Positions 22,701 to 34,475 of a DNA stretch of 64,000 bases are shown here, piece by piece. The number at the start of each line of letters is the position of its first letter. Position 1 is the stretch's first letter. The DNA comes from Rallus limicola (taxonomy: Eukaryota > Chordata > Aves > Gruiformes > Rallidae). The notes beneath the pieces are model-generated. The model ran no database searches. It had not been told where the DNA came from and worked only from the letters and a program-made list of their open reading frames with translations. The DNA lies in contig JAKCOZ010000007.1 in NCBI GenBank assembly GCA_022605955.1, positions 11,103,501 through 11,167,500 on the forward strand. Reading direction: 5' to 3'. The position numbers and the translations under genes are program-made.

Positions 22701-24849
22701 AGGTGGTACACCTCACCTGTATTGCATATAGCCATACTAGTATAAAAATTCCTAGGGATAGCTGTGCCTCAGAAACTTAGATTTTATTGGGTGGTATTAA
22801 TTTTGGTCTGTAAAGCCATTTTGTTTATAAAGTGAAAATAAATTATTTTGATTTTGTTTCTTAGGCACCAGATAACTCAAACCTAAATCTTGCCAGCATA
22901 ACTGATTGACCTTGTAACAGCATCTTTGAGATATTAATGTACGCACTACCTTATCTTGTGTTTTATCTGACCTTTATCTGTTGATTTTAATATCCTTTGT
23001 GGTTGCTAGTGACGTGGTTTTGTTGTAGACAGTGAGGGATTTAGGCTTGTGTTTATTTCTCTGGTGTATTCCCATTCACTCGCTGTCCTCTGAAAGAAAT
23101 AACTGCATCAAGCAGGAAAGAAAATACCCAGAACAATTAACTGTAGCCCAGATAGGAATCATGTCTGCTTGAGGAGTTCAGAAAGCATGCTGGTGGCATG
23201 TATCCTCTTGTAAGGCTTGGGCCTGTGAGTCATTTCACTACACCAGTCGAAAACTAATCCGAAAGTAGATTTAAAAAAATAAAAACCGATGGGGAGGGCA
23301 GAAGAGTATGGCTTTTTCCTGTCCTACTGCATTAAGCTGGCTCAGTCGGATAGAGCATATCCCCAGAAAGGGAGTGAGGCAACGGGTCTCAACTGCAGCG
23401 AGTGTGGCCTGCGTGGATTGTCACTTGCTACTGCCTGCTCTGTGGGTGGCAGGCGCCTGCTCATGCCTGCTGTCTGGTCTTGCTGGGGATCGCAGGCCCA
23501 TGCCAGCAGATAGCGGAGATGGATGTGTGAAAGTCCCTCAAGTACATTAGCCTGAAATCTGAGAGCTGAGTGGAAAGCGATGATTTAGGGCGGTTTGCGC
23601 TAACCTGGCTGGCTCTGTGCTGAAGGGATTAGAGCTCTGGGTTAGGGTTTGTGAACTCCTGGCAGTACCTGACCCTGAACAGCTGTGAGGGGTGGGTATC
23701 CTGCTCAACCACTGCAGGTGGGACTGGAAGAGAACGAACCGGTTATACCACGAGGTATGCTCGTGGATGTATTACAGTTCTTGGCTGGGTGGCCCTGACT
23801 ATAACCTCACTATGCCTGCGGTGCCTTTCAGTTCTTCAGAGCTGCTTGTGCTGCTTCTTGTGAGGGGCTGTGCTGAGCACCAGTGTTAACCATCCCTGTT
23901 TGTCAGTTTAGCTCCCACAGCTGGGAGGTTATTCAACCTGTGTGATACCATGCTAGATTCCCAGTGGGTTCTTTCCTTCATGCATGACACCTCGTTTGGT
24001 TTTCAGGAACACAAAAAAAAACCCTATGTGGTTTCTTTGTGCGTGATTTAGTTCGATTTTCAAGCAATTCTACTACAGTGTTCTCATCATTGGAAAGGAA
24101 AAGAAAGCAGAAATAGGAATGCTGATCTCTCAGCTGTATCTCTCTAGCCACAAAAGTAGGTGGATGAGGAGACCTCCCTCTTGTCAGCATCAAGGAGACA
24201 GAGATGCAGGAAGATCTCTCTCTTGGACAATTTAAAGACAGTTACATGACAGGAGCAATTTAATGACAGGACAGTTTGTAGTAAGGTTTCATTATGATTT
24301 TTTACAATGCAGTGAGACATCCCATGATGTGCTGATGGAGCTTGTGATCCTGAGAGCAGCTGGTACTGTGAGAAGCTCTGCAGAACTCATCTCTCCTGCT
24401 TTGGCAAGAGGATTTCTGGGTTACAGATTGCCTTTATGCTGCACTGGCCCTGCCTGAGCAGCATGGCAGTCAGTGTACAACTTAAGACACCTGTCCTAAT
24501 CCTTCTGTAGGAAACAGAGAGAAGGAAATAGGCATTTTTGGAGTGTATTTTTCAGGTATCAAATAGACCTCATTCTGAAGTTGTTCTTTTCCGCTCATCA
24601 GCTATAAAGGGAGCCTAGGGGACCTATTGATTAAGATAGCTTGGTAAATCCTAGTCTTAAATGTCTAGTAGATGTTTTGGGCTTGGAACATATCCAGCTA
24701 TTTACTAATCTTTTAGCATCTATGTAATACTTCTTGTTTCTTGCAGACTGTGTTGCTGTACCCATCCATGTGCCACAGTGTATTTTAAACACTTACTTTT
24801 TTGAATATACTGTAGTTGGAGTGAGCAACAAACATTCTTACCATATACT
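22701..24849. other. Non-coding stretch
   Basis: About 2.1 kb. Overlapping open frames around 23289-23550 and 23651-23889 lie in somewhat GC-richer DNA, but two frames are open at once and no strong donor follows, so I call no exon. No repeats recognised. Confidence 0.45.
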
Positions 24850-25975
24850 TGTGCAAAGCATTTGACACTATCCTGCATAGTATCTTTGTCTCTAAATTGG
24901 AGAGACATGTATTTGACAGACCACTTGGTGGATAAGAAATTGGCTGGATGGTTGCACTCAAAGAGTTATGGTCAATAACTTAATGTCCAAGTAGAAACCA
25001 GTGAAGAGTGGAGTTCCTCAGGAGTCGGTACTGGGACCAGTACTGTTTGACATCTTTGTTGGCAACATGGACAGTGGGATTAAGTGCAGCCTTGACAAAT
25101 TTGCTGATGACACCAAGCTGTGTGGTGTGGTCAACATACTGGAAGGAGGGATGCCATCCAGAGGGGCTTTGACAGGCTTCAGAGGTGGGCCCATGAAAAA
25201 TGCATGGAGTTCAACAAGGCCAGTTGTGAAGTTCTGCACATGGGTCGGTGCTATCCCCAGCACAACTACAGACTGGATGGAGAATGGATTGAAAGCAGCC
25301 TTGAGGACTTGGAAGTGTTGACTGGACATGAGCCATCAATGCACACTTGCAGCCCAGAAAACCAACCATATCCTGGGCTGCATCAAAACCAGCATGACCA
25401 GCAGGCCAGGGGAGGTGAGTCTGCCCCCTACTCCGCTCTTGTGAGAACCCACGTGGAGTACTGTGTCCAGTTTTGGGGTTCCCAGTACAGGAAAGATATT
25501 GAGTTGTTAGACCAAGTCCAGAGGAGGGCCATGAAGATTATCAGAGGGCTGGAGCACCTCTCCTATGAAGACAGGCTGAGAGAGTTGGGCTTGTTCAGCC
25601 TGGAGAAGAGAAGGCTCTGGGGAGACCTTATTGCAGCCTTCCAGTACCTAAAGGAGGCCTACAGGAAAGATGGAGAGGGACTCTTTATTAGGGAGTGTAG
25701 TGACTGAACAAGGGGAAAATTGGTTTAAACTGAAAGAGGGCAGATTTATATTAGACATTAGGAAGAAATTCTTTGCTGTGAAGATGGTGATGCCCTGGCA
25801 CAGGCTGCTCAGAGAAGCTGTGGCTGCCCCCTCTCTGGCAGTGTTTAAGGCCAGGTTGGATGGGGCTTTGGGCACCCTGGTCTAGTGGAGGGTGTCCCTG
25901 CCCATGGCAGGGGGTTGGAACTGGATCACCCCGGAGGTCCCTTCCAACCCAAACCAGTCTGCGGTCCTCTGATAC
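24850..25975 (+). mobile_element. CR1 LINE, longest copy, with reverse transcriptase remnant
   Basis: This plus-strand copy reaches into the ORF2 reverse transcriptase domain. It begins around GCAAAGCATTTGACACTATC (the AFDT block), then shows the conserved GVPQxSVLGPVLF block from about 25010, with Glu where Gly is expected, and the catalytic FADD motif at 25100-25111 (KFADDTKLCG). A frameshift follows at about 25120-25140. The downstream frame then stays open to 25707 with RGFDRLQRWAHEKCMEFNKA, VEYCVQFWGSQYRKDIELLD, VQRRAMKIIRGLEHLSYEDR and [20 protein letters not shown]. The 3' UTR ends with GGTCCCTTCCAACCCAAACC and TCTGAT. The frameshift, the motif change and the absence of the endonuclease domain make it inactive. 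Confidence 0.96.
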
Positions 25976-26972
25976 CTAGCACACATATTGTATGTTATTT
26001 TACATATATAAATAAATTACTATTTTTATAAGCAACGGATTTCTTTCTTGGCACAAACTGTCTGGGTGAGCAAGGCTTCTAAGTTTGCATTTGGAAACGT
26101 TGCTGCTTTGTTTATGTTTCCTCTTTCTGTTTACAGATGTGCCCAGATTTCAGGTATTACAGCTGCAGAGAAGGAAATGTCTAATTGTCTCAATAGGACA
26201 ACTGGCAGATTGTACAGCTGACAAATAGTAGATGTGCTGCAGATCACTTTCTGATGTGAGATTCCTGTTAGCAAATTCTTAGCACCCAGCCTGGAGAGTT
26301 GGCAAACTGTAGAATAAACTTATTAATGTAAGCATTTTTTGTTTGGATGCAATGATTATAATTTGTTCTCTGGAAGAATTAGATTCATGTTACATCCTGC
26401 TCTTAGCAGAGCCTATGGCAGTTGCAATTTGTCAAAATTTGCCTTCTTTATGAACTTTGGTTTTGCTGACAAATTAAATTCAAAATTAAAACAAGAAATT
26501 GAGTTTATGCTCTTTTGCTGCCAGGATCCTTCCCCAAGATGGTTGGCCTAAGCATAAAGTTCGCAGGAGAGACTCATATCCTCTTCTTTTATGGAAGGTG
26601 TTTTAATGAGCCACCTGAAGGCAGACAGTAAGCACAATTACTTCCTTTTTTCCATCAGGATTATCACTTAGGGCAAGTGTTTTCAAACAAACATTGGAAG
26701 TCTCTTGCTGTGTTTACAGTTTGGGAGGAGAGCATCCGCAGGTACTGGTTTTTCCATGTGTAACTTTTATATCCAGTTTCTGTGAAAAGCAGAGAGATAT
26801 TTCCGTGGCATAAAACAAACACACATGCATATGCCAGTAGGTAGAATTGCTTTTATCCAATAATGTGTGCCCTGTAGCAACCTTAATCTGCCAGGAAGGA
26901 TCACTCAAAAGAAAAACTAACTGAACTGATTTTCAGGGTACATAGGTGAGGTTAAGAGACATAGCAAGGGAA

Positions 26973-27012
<40 letters not shown>

Positions 27013-29122
27013 CTGTAAATTGTACTAATCTAAATGGGAATAATTATTTTTAAAAAGTGTTTGAATAATGCAACAGTATCCGGAATATTTTCCATATTGA
27101 GCATGAGATACTGTGGCTACACATACCTGAGGTCCTTGTCCTGCATGTCTCCATCTGGACCATACTTCCCCCGCACAGGTTCCCTGAGCCTGTATTGGGA
27201 TGGAGCTGAATTACAACCTTTGATCGGGGAACTGGGCAGTGCTCATAGGTCTCAAAGTTGAAACCTTTTTTGTCATCCAAGGGTGCCTCTGTGTTCTGTT
27301 CTTTTCTGGAAGTGCCATCCCTTTCCCTGGCTCAGATGGGAAGACTGAAGATTTTGGTGCTAGGGGGGGATCCTGAGTGGGACCAAGAGCTCTCAGCCGC
27401 TTAATCATAACACTATTAGTCATAACTCTGCTGTTGAGATCTGGCACCAGGGGTGATGTTTGCTCTTTGCTGGAATGCTAAGAGACAGCAAAACAGTTGG
27501 CAAGTATCTTAGTATCTTTCTGGGAAAGGAAAAGGAAAGAAAAAAAGCAAGGATGAGACCAAAAAAAAGAGGGGCAGCATTCAATACTGAGGCTGTGTTT
27601 AGACAGATTTCGGTTTTTTGTCTGCTCACCTGCAGTGTTCTCTGTATGTCTGCCTGTTATGTTAACAAAAAGATACTATTACCCTTTCTGAAATAGCATG
27701 CTTGATACAGCTCAGACCTTGGTGAGATTGAAGCTTGGCGAAAGCTCAGACTCAGAGAAGATGATACAAATGAGCACAGGGGCAAAGTATTTGTTAAAGG
27801 TTTTACCAGCCATTCATTCTGCTGCATGAATTGCTAATTTTCGATATTCTTTTGATGTCTTTTCTGACCTGGCATAGCCTTTTTTCCTGTCTGTTGCTAC
27901 TCAGAAAGTTGCAACTGTTTTTGTTCTTCGTGTAGACCTCTTTACCATTTACCATGTTACAGTGATCTCTGTGAGGCTACATTATCTAAATAGAAGTAAG
28001 CCAACCCTGCACCTATGCACACATTTGTAATTGACGTGTAACTGTACCACATTTTTAAAAATGTTTGATGGCTGTTAGGCCTGTTTTTTGGTGATTTAGG
28101 AACCTGAAAGGGGTAGCTTGGAAGAATCTGTATGAATGGTCATTAAGCTGCCACAGTTGTGTTGTGTTGAGTGTGTGTCCTTAAACCATCTCTGACAGCA
28201 TGGAAGAGAAACTCACTGGATGACTTCAAGAGGCTTTCTGAACTAGCCTGTGCTCTCCTGATCAGAAACAGCCAGACCTTCAGGGTGACCTATAAGGGCC
28301 ACCTGTCTTCTGAAGTGACAGGAGAAAGGTTTGGGTTAGGAGGGTCTACGTTTATGGAGAACTACTGTCACAGTACATATTTTAGTGCACTCTCTTTGGG
28401 CAGAAACTCTTGGGTTTATTAGGGTCTTGAATTTTAAAAAACCTTTTTTTTTAAAAAAACCTTTACAGAGTAGACTTAAATAAAAATGTCAGTCCCAGAA
28501 CAAATTTAGGATAAAATAAAGTGAAATCTGCTAGCATCTCAAGGCTTACATGCATTCTGTGACAAGTTTATAAAATATGGGATTTGCATACTTGTATATG
28601 GAACTATGCAGACATAGGTTTATTGCCATCGTTAAGCCACAGTTGTGGTCATGGTCTGTGGCAACAGGAGATGTCATGCTCAATGTGGTCATGATGGGAT
28701 GAACTTGAGGCATACTAGACCTGCACATAATGTTTAACCTTTCCATTGATCTGCTTTTCTGTCAGGCTGTGCCTTTATTGGCACGGGGGCAAAATGCGGT
28801 GGGTGTGATGGACAGACCAGCCCTATCAGATGAGATAATAGTTCTGCCTGTCTCCAGGACTGGGAGAGTAAAAGGACTGACCAAACACAGTGAGATTTTT
28901 TTCCCCAGATTAACTTGCCAGCCTTCAGCAAACTTCAGTTCAAGGACTTCCAAGGCCAGAGGTTGCATTTCTGTTCTTGGCAACATGTCTTTTAAAATGC
29001 ACTTAAGTGAGTTTTTATGGGAAGACAGTAAGCTAGATTTAAAACAAGTGCTCCTGTAGTTGAATTAGGCTTTGAAATGTGGTTCTGTAATGCTGTTCGG
29101 CTCTGCACAACTGGTTGCCCAG
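25976..29122. other. Non-coding stretch
   Basis: About 3.1 kb of AT-rich DNA with one tetranucleotide microsatellite and a direct repeat of an A/T-rich block around 28433-28464 (TTAAAAAACCTTT twice). No exon well enough supported to call. Confidence 0.5.
26975..27012 (+). repeat. (TATC)n microsatellite
   Basis: A perfect tetranucleotide array of about 9.5 units. Perfect arrays of this length are usually polymorphic. Confidence 0.98.
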
Positions 29123-29214
29123 ACAATATCGGGAAGATGAAGCTGTGTCTAAAGAAGATTCTTTAAATGATTTTCAGCCCACATGTACATGTAACCACAA
29201 TGTAGAAAACAGAC
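29123..29214 (+). CDS. Candidate plus-strand internal exon, product unknown
   Basis: GGTTGCCCAG ends an acceptor with AG at 29121-29122. The segment is open and ends at GTGAGT with GT at 29215-29216. One base completes the first codon, 30 codons follow, and one base is left over. The peptide is hydrophilic with a Cys pair (QYREDEAVSKEDSLNDFQ, then PTCTCNHNVENR). Codon use is plausible but not decisive. The trailing phase does not match the start phase of the 40780 exon, so another exon would have to lie between if both belong to one gene. The acceptor tract is only moderately pyrimidine-rich. Confidence 0.3.
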
Positions 29215-29757
29215 GTGAGTGCTTTGGCATATACTTAAAGAGGGAAGAAGGTTTAGGAATTCAAAGGGCAACAATGATGAAGAAGTGGATAGATAAGCGA
29301 TCTGGGGGTAAGGATCTCTAAAGACAAAAAAATAACTGCCTTCATTCTCTCCCCAAATTCAGGACAGTGGTGTTCTTGCTGAGTACAGCAGTCTCACAGG
29401 TGGAAGGCAAGTCTCCCGTGCACACCATGCCCCTTTGCAGCAGTTAGTCAGAGGGCTCGCTAACAGCGTTAGCCAAAGGCCAAGGGATCTGACCCTCGCC
29501 TCTGGGACAGCAGTGCTGTTCTCTGGCAGGCATCCCAAGGGTGCTGGAAAGCAATGCGGCCTGCACAGTCTCTCTGCCTCTTGACCAGAGACAGTCAGGG
29601 TCATAGACGTGAATATTATCTTTATGACGCTTCAAGCAAGCAAACAGATAATATTATTTTTTTCGAAAGGAATGTGGTGTGCAGTCAGTTGAATGTAAAA
29701 ATGCCGTATCAGATCTTTCAAGAGCTGTTCCCTTGAGGGGATGTTGTGCCGGCTCAC

Positions 29758-29849
29758 CAGCCCTGCCGGGGCAGGGCCGGGGCAGGGCCCAGAGCGCACA
29801 CGCATGTGCACGCACTTTGGTGTGTGTGTGTGCACGCACATGCTAGAGT
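29758..29849. repeat. GC-rich, alternating purine-pyrimidine patch
   Basis: Two copies of GGGGCAGGGCC (29769-29779 and 29780-29790 region) are followed by ACACGCATGTGCACGCAC, then (GT)n, then GTGCACGCACATGC. The GCATGTGC and GCACATGC ends are mutually inverted, and most of the 29795-29842 part alternates purine and pyrimidine. Such DNA is prone to Z-form and to cruciform extrusion. It stands out from the AT-rich surroundings. Confidence 0.75.
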
Positions 29850-30177
29850 CACGGAACGGCCTCTTTTCCTTTGATGAGTCCCTTGTGTCTTCCTTCTGAT
29901 GTTCCTAAGCCAGGGAACTCCTCTTTTTTCCCGTGTCGTAGTCCGGGAATCGTGCCCTGGACATTTTTTCAACCGAGCACATTTACATAGAGGAAATCAG
30001 CCCAAAGACTCCTCTTTGGACAGTATTTGTGCTAGATAGCTAGCAACTGACCGTGTAAAATACAGAACACACATAGCTTTGCTTTAAAAACAGGTGTATA
30101 AATATGTCTTAAAATACAATTTCCTAAATATGTTTACTTATGTAAATTAAAGCAAGAATTTGGTAGTATTATTACTT

Positions 30178-30213
30178 TTATATATATATGTTTTATATAT
30201 ATATATATATATG
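30178..30213. repeat. (TA)n microsatellite, interrupted
   Basis: Two TA arrays are separated by a GTTTTA interruption, with TGTTTTAT flanking both sides. Confidence 0.95.
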
Positions 30214-32677
30214 TTTTATCTAGGTCCTGATGCAGTTGAGCAAGGGAGTAGTTTTTATTGGGCTCCAGCTTTGTATTGTGTGTGAATATGAACATGAAGC
30301 TCTGTCCTCCCTTGCAGAGTGCCCGTGCAGGAAGGGTGGCTGCAGACCAGGGTGCACTCCTTCTGAAAGGAGACTAAGAGGAAGCTGGCCCTTGCCTTGT
30401 CTGAATGAGAGGGGAACACTCTTTTAAATAAAAATTAAAATAAATAAACAACCAGGGAGGGTCTTGCCATCAGAGTGTGAAAAAATGAAGAATTTTACCT
30501 TATGTAGGTATGAGTATCAGCTGGCATAAACACTGTTCTGTTAGAGGTAGAAGGGTGTTTCTTACCAGTAGTGCTTCAGTTGGTGGGAGTAGTCAGGAGG
30601 AAAGGCAGGTAGTTTTGCTGAAGCCCAATCATTTTATAAAAGAATTTTTTCCTGCTGGTTGTGCCTTTGATAACATGGGTCTCTGGGCTCAAAAACAGGG
30701 GCTGGTTTGATCCTGTGTACGGTGATGGCATGGCATAGTGTACAGAGATATTGTATTTGCTGTTATTTTAGTGAAGGTTCATAGAGAGTGAAAAGTATAG
30801 AGAAGAAAATCAAAATGCGTGATGATTTCTTTATGAGAGGTCAGTCAGCAGTCATTCTTTAGGTTCGTATTTCTCAGGTTTTCAAATTGGGCTGCAAAAT
30901 CCCCGCTTCTTGAACTCTGTATCCTAGGCCTGAGAATCAGGATGCTGTCCTTTGTTAAAGGGTATGGGACGTATTTAAGCCCCAGATTAGTTTACAGTTG
31001 TTTTCTTGGGAAACGTGTGTGTAGAGGACAAGTGGTTTCGCTCTTTATTGTATAAACATTTCTCTGTACTGCCTAATTTTGCTGTTCTTGGAATTTTGTT
31101 CTCACTTTAAACTTGAGGGGGTTTTGCCTTGCCAGGGCCAGAATCTCTATGATGGTACACCTTCTCCCTTCTGTCTCTCCCACTGGTTTTCTTCAAAATC
31201 TGTATGTTTTCACAGGTATTTCCCCAGAACTTCAAAGGCTTTGTTTCTGCTTTTTTTGGCAGGGGAGGGCTGGGTGCCATAGTGAGGGACACCTATACTC
31301 CAAAAATGCTCCTTCCCCTTGGGAGTGCATTGCTTCTGCAGAGCTCTACAGCTGAAGGGGGGTGTCCAAGAGCCAGCCCTCCTTACGTGACAATGTGGGA
31401 CAATCTCATGGCTGCCAGGACTCTTCCCAGTTTTTAAAGGTTATTGATGGCCCCTTGTTTTGGTGGGAGTGTTTGTATCAGGCTTGTACAAGTTTTACTG
31501 TGTTTATGATAGTGCTTCAAGCAATGAATCACATTGCAATTCTGTTTTCTTAGGTCCTCTAGGAAAACACAAATCTTGCTCTGAAAAAGTTGGTCCTGTG
31601 TTTTACTTCTGTAATGATATGTCTGGTATTTTCCCCATCCTTTGAACTTGGTTTAAAATTAGTTTCAAGGAGCTGTATTCATATGACTGTGCAGCACAGA
31701 GGGTTGTGGTAGTCCTTTTTTTTTTTTAAATGGTGAGAGTTTCCATAATAGTAAGGGTTTCCAGCTTTCAGCTCTACCTCTGTAGTTTTATCTCTCTGAA
31801 GTAGAAGAGACTTTTTCCTTCCTCGAAACAGAAAAGTAACCCTAGAACATGCTGAAGCTGTGAAGCCTCTGAAGGCTAATGGGATCACAAAAAAGCCATT
31901 TGGAGGTTCATTCATCTTGTTGCATTACCGACTCTGCTCTGCTGTGTCACCAGCCCTCTTACATGAATCTGAGAAAGTTTCTGGCATGTAAGAATAGTGT
32001 GATACAGTACAAAATTCTCTCAGATGTAATCTGGTGGCTAATTGTCATTGCAACTGTTCAGTGAAATAAAACCAAAAGTTAACCAATGAACTGGAGACCA
32101 CCAGTGTAAGATTTCACTATTAGAATTAGAAGTTTTTGCTTGTTCTGTACAATTACGCCTTTAAAGTTACGCAGGAATATTAAGATTGCTCTTGATTCAT
32201 AAAAGAACAAAAAAGACAAAGTTAAGGAGAATGGAGAATATATGTGCTATTGCATAGAAGCAAAATGTTGCTCTGGAAGTAATTCTTGTGAGTGCTAACT
32301 TTGAAGTACATACACCATTGAGGGCTGTTTTCCAACCCGAAAAGAGGAAGGGTATTTTGTTTATCACAGAAGAGCACTGTTTCCACGACAGGCTGGGCTG
32401 CTGGGCTTCCCTTGCACAGAAAGTTTCATTCACTTGGGCTGTGTCTACGCCAGGATGTTTTGGTGAAAAGGTTCCCACTCCAGCCAGCAGCATTGCTGTC
32501 TTTCACTGGTGACTCTGGTGGGTGGATTTCTGTAGGCAGGACTCCAGTTTTAGCATCGCTGTTCTGACTTTGCCTAGAACAGGTTTCTTGTGGTACATGG
32601 CTTACCCACACCTCCTTCACCTTTGTTACACATTCATCAATGGTAGCAGCAAATACATTGAAAAGATCAGGTTTTTC

Positions 32678-33054
32678 TCAGCTCAGTAAAACTGAAGTGA
32701 GCCATAGTGCATGTAAACTTGGTCTGCAACCTGCCTCAGGATCTCTGGAGCTCTGGTTGGCAGCTCTCTGTGCCATTCCTCTTTGCCTGCACTGTTCATT
32801 TTGATGTCCAGGTTGCTGCCCACCTTCTTGCTGAAGCTGTTTGATCAGCTCAGAGGGAGTCTTCTGCCTTTCTGCTGTGCTCTGTAGCACTGAGCAAGCT
32901 CGTTTTGTGAGCCTGTTTGTGTTACCACAGACCCCAGAACTACTGCTGGTTTCAGCTGCTCTCCCTCTACTAATGTGCTGGTAGCACTGCTTTTGACTCT
33001 AAATCTCCTCACCAGGTCAGACCAGAATTTGATCTTGCTTAATGTCCTGGCCAA
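32678..33054 (-). pseudogene. Degraded coding-like relic, origin unknown
   Basis: Two minus-strand frames, 33054-32845 and 32890-32678, overlap and together keep coding-like codons (AAG, CAG, GAG, GAC rich) with one frame change between them. The upstream frame has KIKFWSDLVRRFRVKSSA and the downstream one KTPSELIKQLQQEGGQQPGH. A third open minus frame lies at 32620-32426. No flanking splice signals are obvious, so a broken retrocopy or an old retroelement fragment is more likely than exons. I do not recognise the parent protein. No poly(A) remnant or target-site duplication was seen, so chance open frames remain possible. Confidence 0.25.
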
Positions 33055-34044
33055 GAAACATTAGGAAATGCCCAGGAAGAGTACAAGTGTGATGGGGGTT
33101 TGTTTTAGTACTAGATTCAATAACAAATACTTAACATCAAGTATATCCCTGTCTTGAGCTGCCTTCCAGAAAGCTAGTCTCTGCTCAGAGTTAAGTTTAG
33201 CTCAAGTTCTTGCCTCTGTGAAGACACTTGTGAGCATGTGTGTGAGCACAGTCCTTGCTAATAACAAATGCCACACCTCCCTGGAAGAAAAAGCTGATGT
33301 ACATTAAAATCTTTACAGAAGGTTGAACAATGCATTTTAAAGTAGAATTTATTTCTTAAAGTTTCTCTGATAATCCTCCAAACTTAAACCAACCAACAAA
33401 GTATCCTGATGGCTGGATATTGCAGAGCAGTTCCAGCCTGAGAAGCGGCTCCTTCTGGTACCTCAGAATTGGTGATGCTGTGCAGTGGTGGCAGAGAGGC
33501 CACACTCCTTACCTTTGTGCCACATTCAGAGGGGTCACTGCTGTAGCCACTTACCTCAAGTCTCCATGGGCCTAGGAAGGAAATAAAGAATCAGACACAC
33601 CTTCTGTACACAAAATGCTGTGCAGGTTTTTTCCTCTTCAGTGCAGATTGTGGTCCTCACAATCCTATGGACAGGGGAACGTGTTCATCCTCTGTAGGGG
33701 ATGCACTCTATAGGGTGCTCTAGAACTGGGACATGAGGAAGGTTTGACCTCTCTTACTAGGAAATTGTAGGTGAATGCAAAATGTGTGTATAAAATGCTG
33801 CACTTTGTCTTGTTAGTATCCAGGAATGTGGTTTTAGTATTCTGATAACTTCAGGAATGTGGTTTTAGTATTCTGATAACTTCATCAATGTGTCCACTTA
33901 GTTTTCATCTAATGTTTAGAAAAGTGTGTGGAAAGGTAAAACTTACTAGAAATGGTAATCATGATGTCACCGTAGAAACCTATGGTGCATTTTTAGGTTG
34001 GAATTTCAGTCCCCTAAATCAATTCCATAGTAGAAGTGGAATAA
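33055..34044. other. Non-coding stretch
   Basis: About 1 kb without gene or repeat family apart from the 31-bp duplication noted separately. Confidence 0.5.
33821..33882 (+). repeat. 31-bp perfect tandem duplication
   Basis: The unit starting CAGGAATGTGGTTTTAGTAT occupies 33821-33851 and is repeated without change at 33852-33882. The identity suggests a recent slippage or tandem duplication, possibly polymorphic. Confidence 0.95.
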
Positions 34045-34475
34045 ATATCAGAGAAGAGTGACAAGGAGAGGTATGGGACAGCTTCCCTGTGAGAAATGAC
34101 TAAGATGACTCGGGCTTTTCACCTTGAAAAACCAGTGGCTGGGAGAGGATGTGATAAGGGTCTGTATTAGGAAGTGCATCAAGGAGGATGGTTGTTTGCT
34201 GCCTCTTGAAAGCAAGAAGTGGGGGGCAGGAGTGTAACCACTAGGTGACAGATGAAAATGAATAAAAGGAAGTGGTTTCTCACATGTATGTAATTAGACT
34301 CTAGAGAACTGTGGATGCTGCAGGATGTTGTGGATGCTGTAAATGTACAAACTGTCAAAAAGTGGACACCTAAGTTCTGGGACGAAAAGTCTGCCAAGAG
34401 CCGTTAAGTATGAAGACCCTACTTCTACTTTAGGAAGTCCCTAAGCTGGAAGTTTTTAAGAAGTCATTAGAGGAG
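34045..34475 (+). mobile_element. Ancient CR1-type LINE relic (3' part)
   Basis: A highly diverged copy resembling the old CR1 families known from turtles, crocodilians and early birds, not the younger avian families seen elsewhere here. Landmarks, from recall of the family, are AGAGTGACAAGGAGAGGTAT, GGGACAGCTTCCCTGTGAG, CTCGGGCTTTTCACCTTGAA, GAGAGGATGTGATAAGGGTC, AATAAAAGGAAGTGGTTTCT, GCAGGATGTTGTGGATGCTG, and near the end GACGAAAAGTCTGCCAAGAG and TAGGAAGTCCCTAAGCTGGA. Many substitutions and small indels have destroyed any frame. Its age makes this a marker of long-retained non-coding sequence. Confidence 0.8.

Larger units (their letters stand above)
29215..32677. other. Non-coding stretch
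   Basis: About 3.5 kb with a GC-rich Z-prone patch (29758-29849) and a TA microsatellite, described separately. A good acceptor-like TCCTCCCTTGCAG (AG at 30317-30318) lies before a short Cys-rich open frame without a clear donor. No CR1 or LTR recognised. Confidence 0.45.

Noticed and set aside
25120..25707. 195-codon plus-strand frame, the longest in the window
   Set aside because: It is the C-terminal part of CR1 ORF2 after a frameshift, not a cellular gene.
26975..27012. TATC array considered as a possible CRISPR-like or regulatory array
   Set aside because: It is a simple perfect tetranucleotide microsatellite without spacers.
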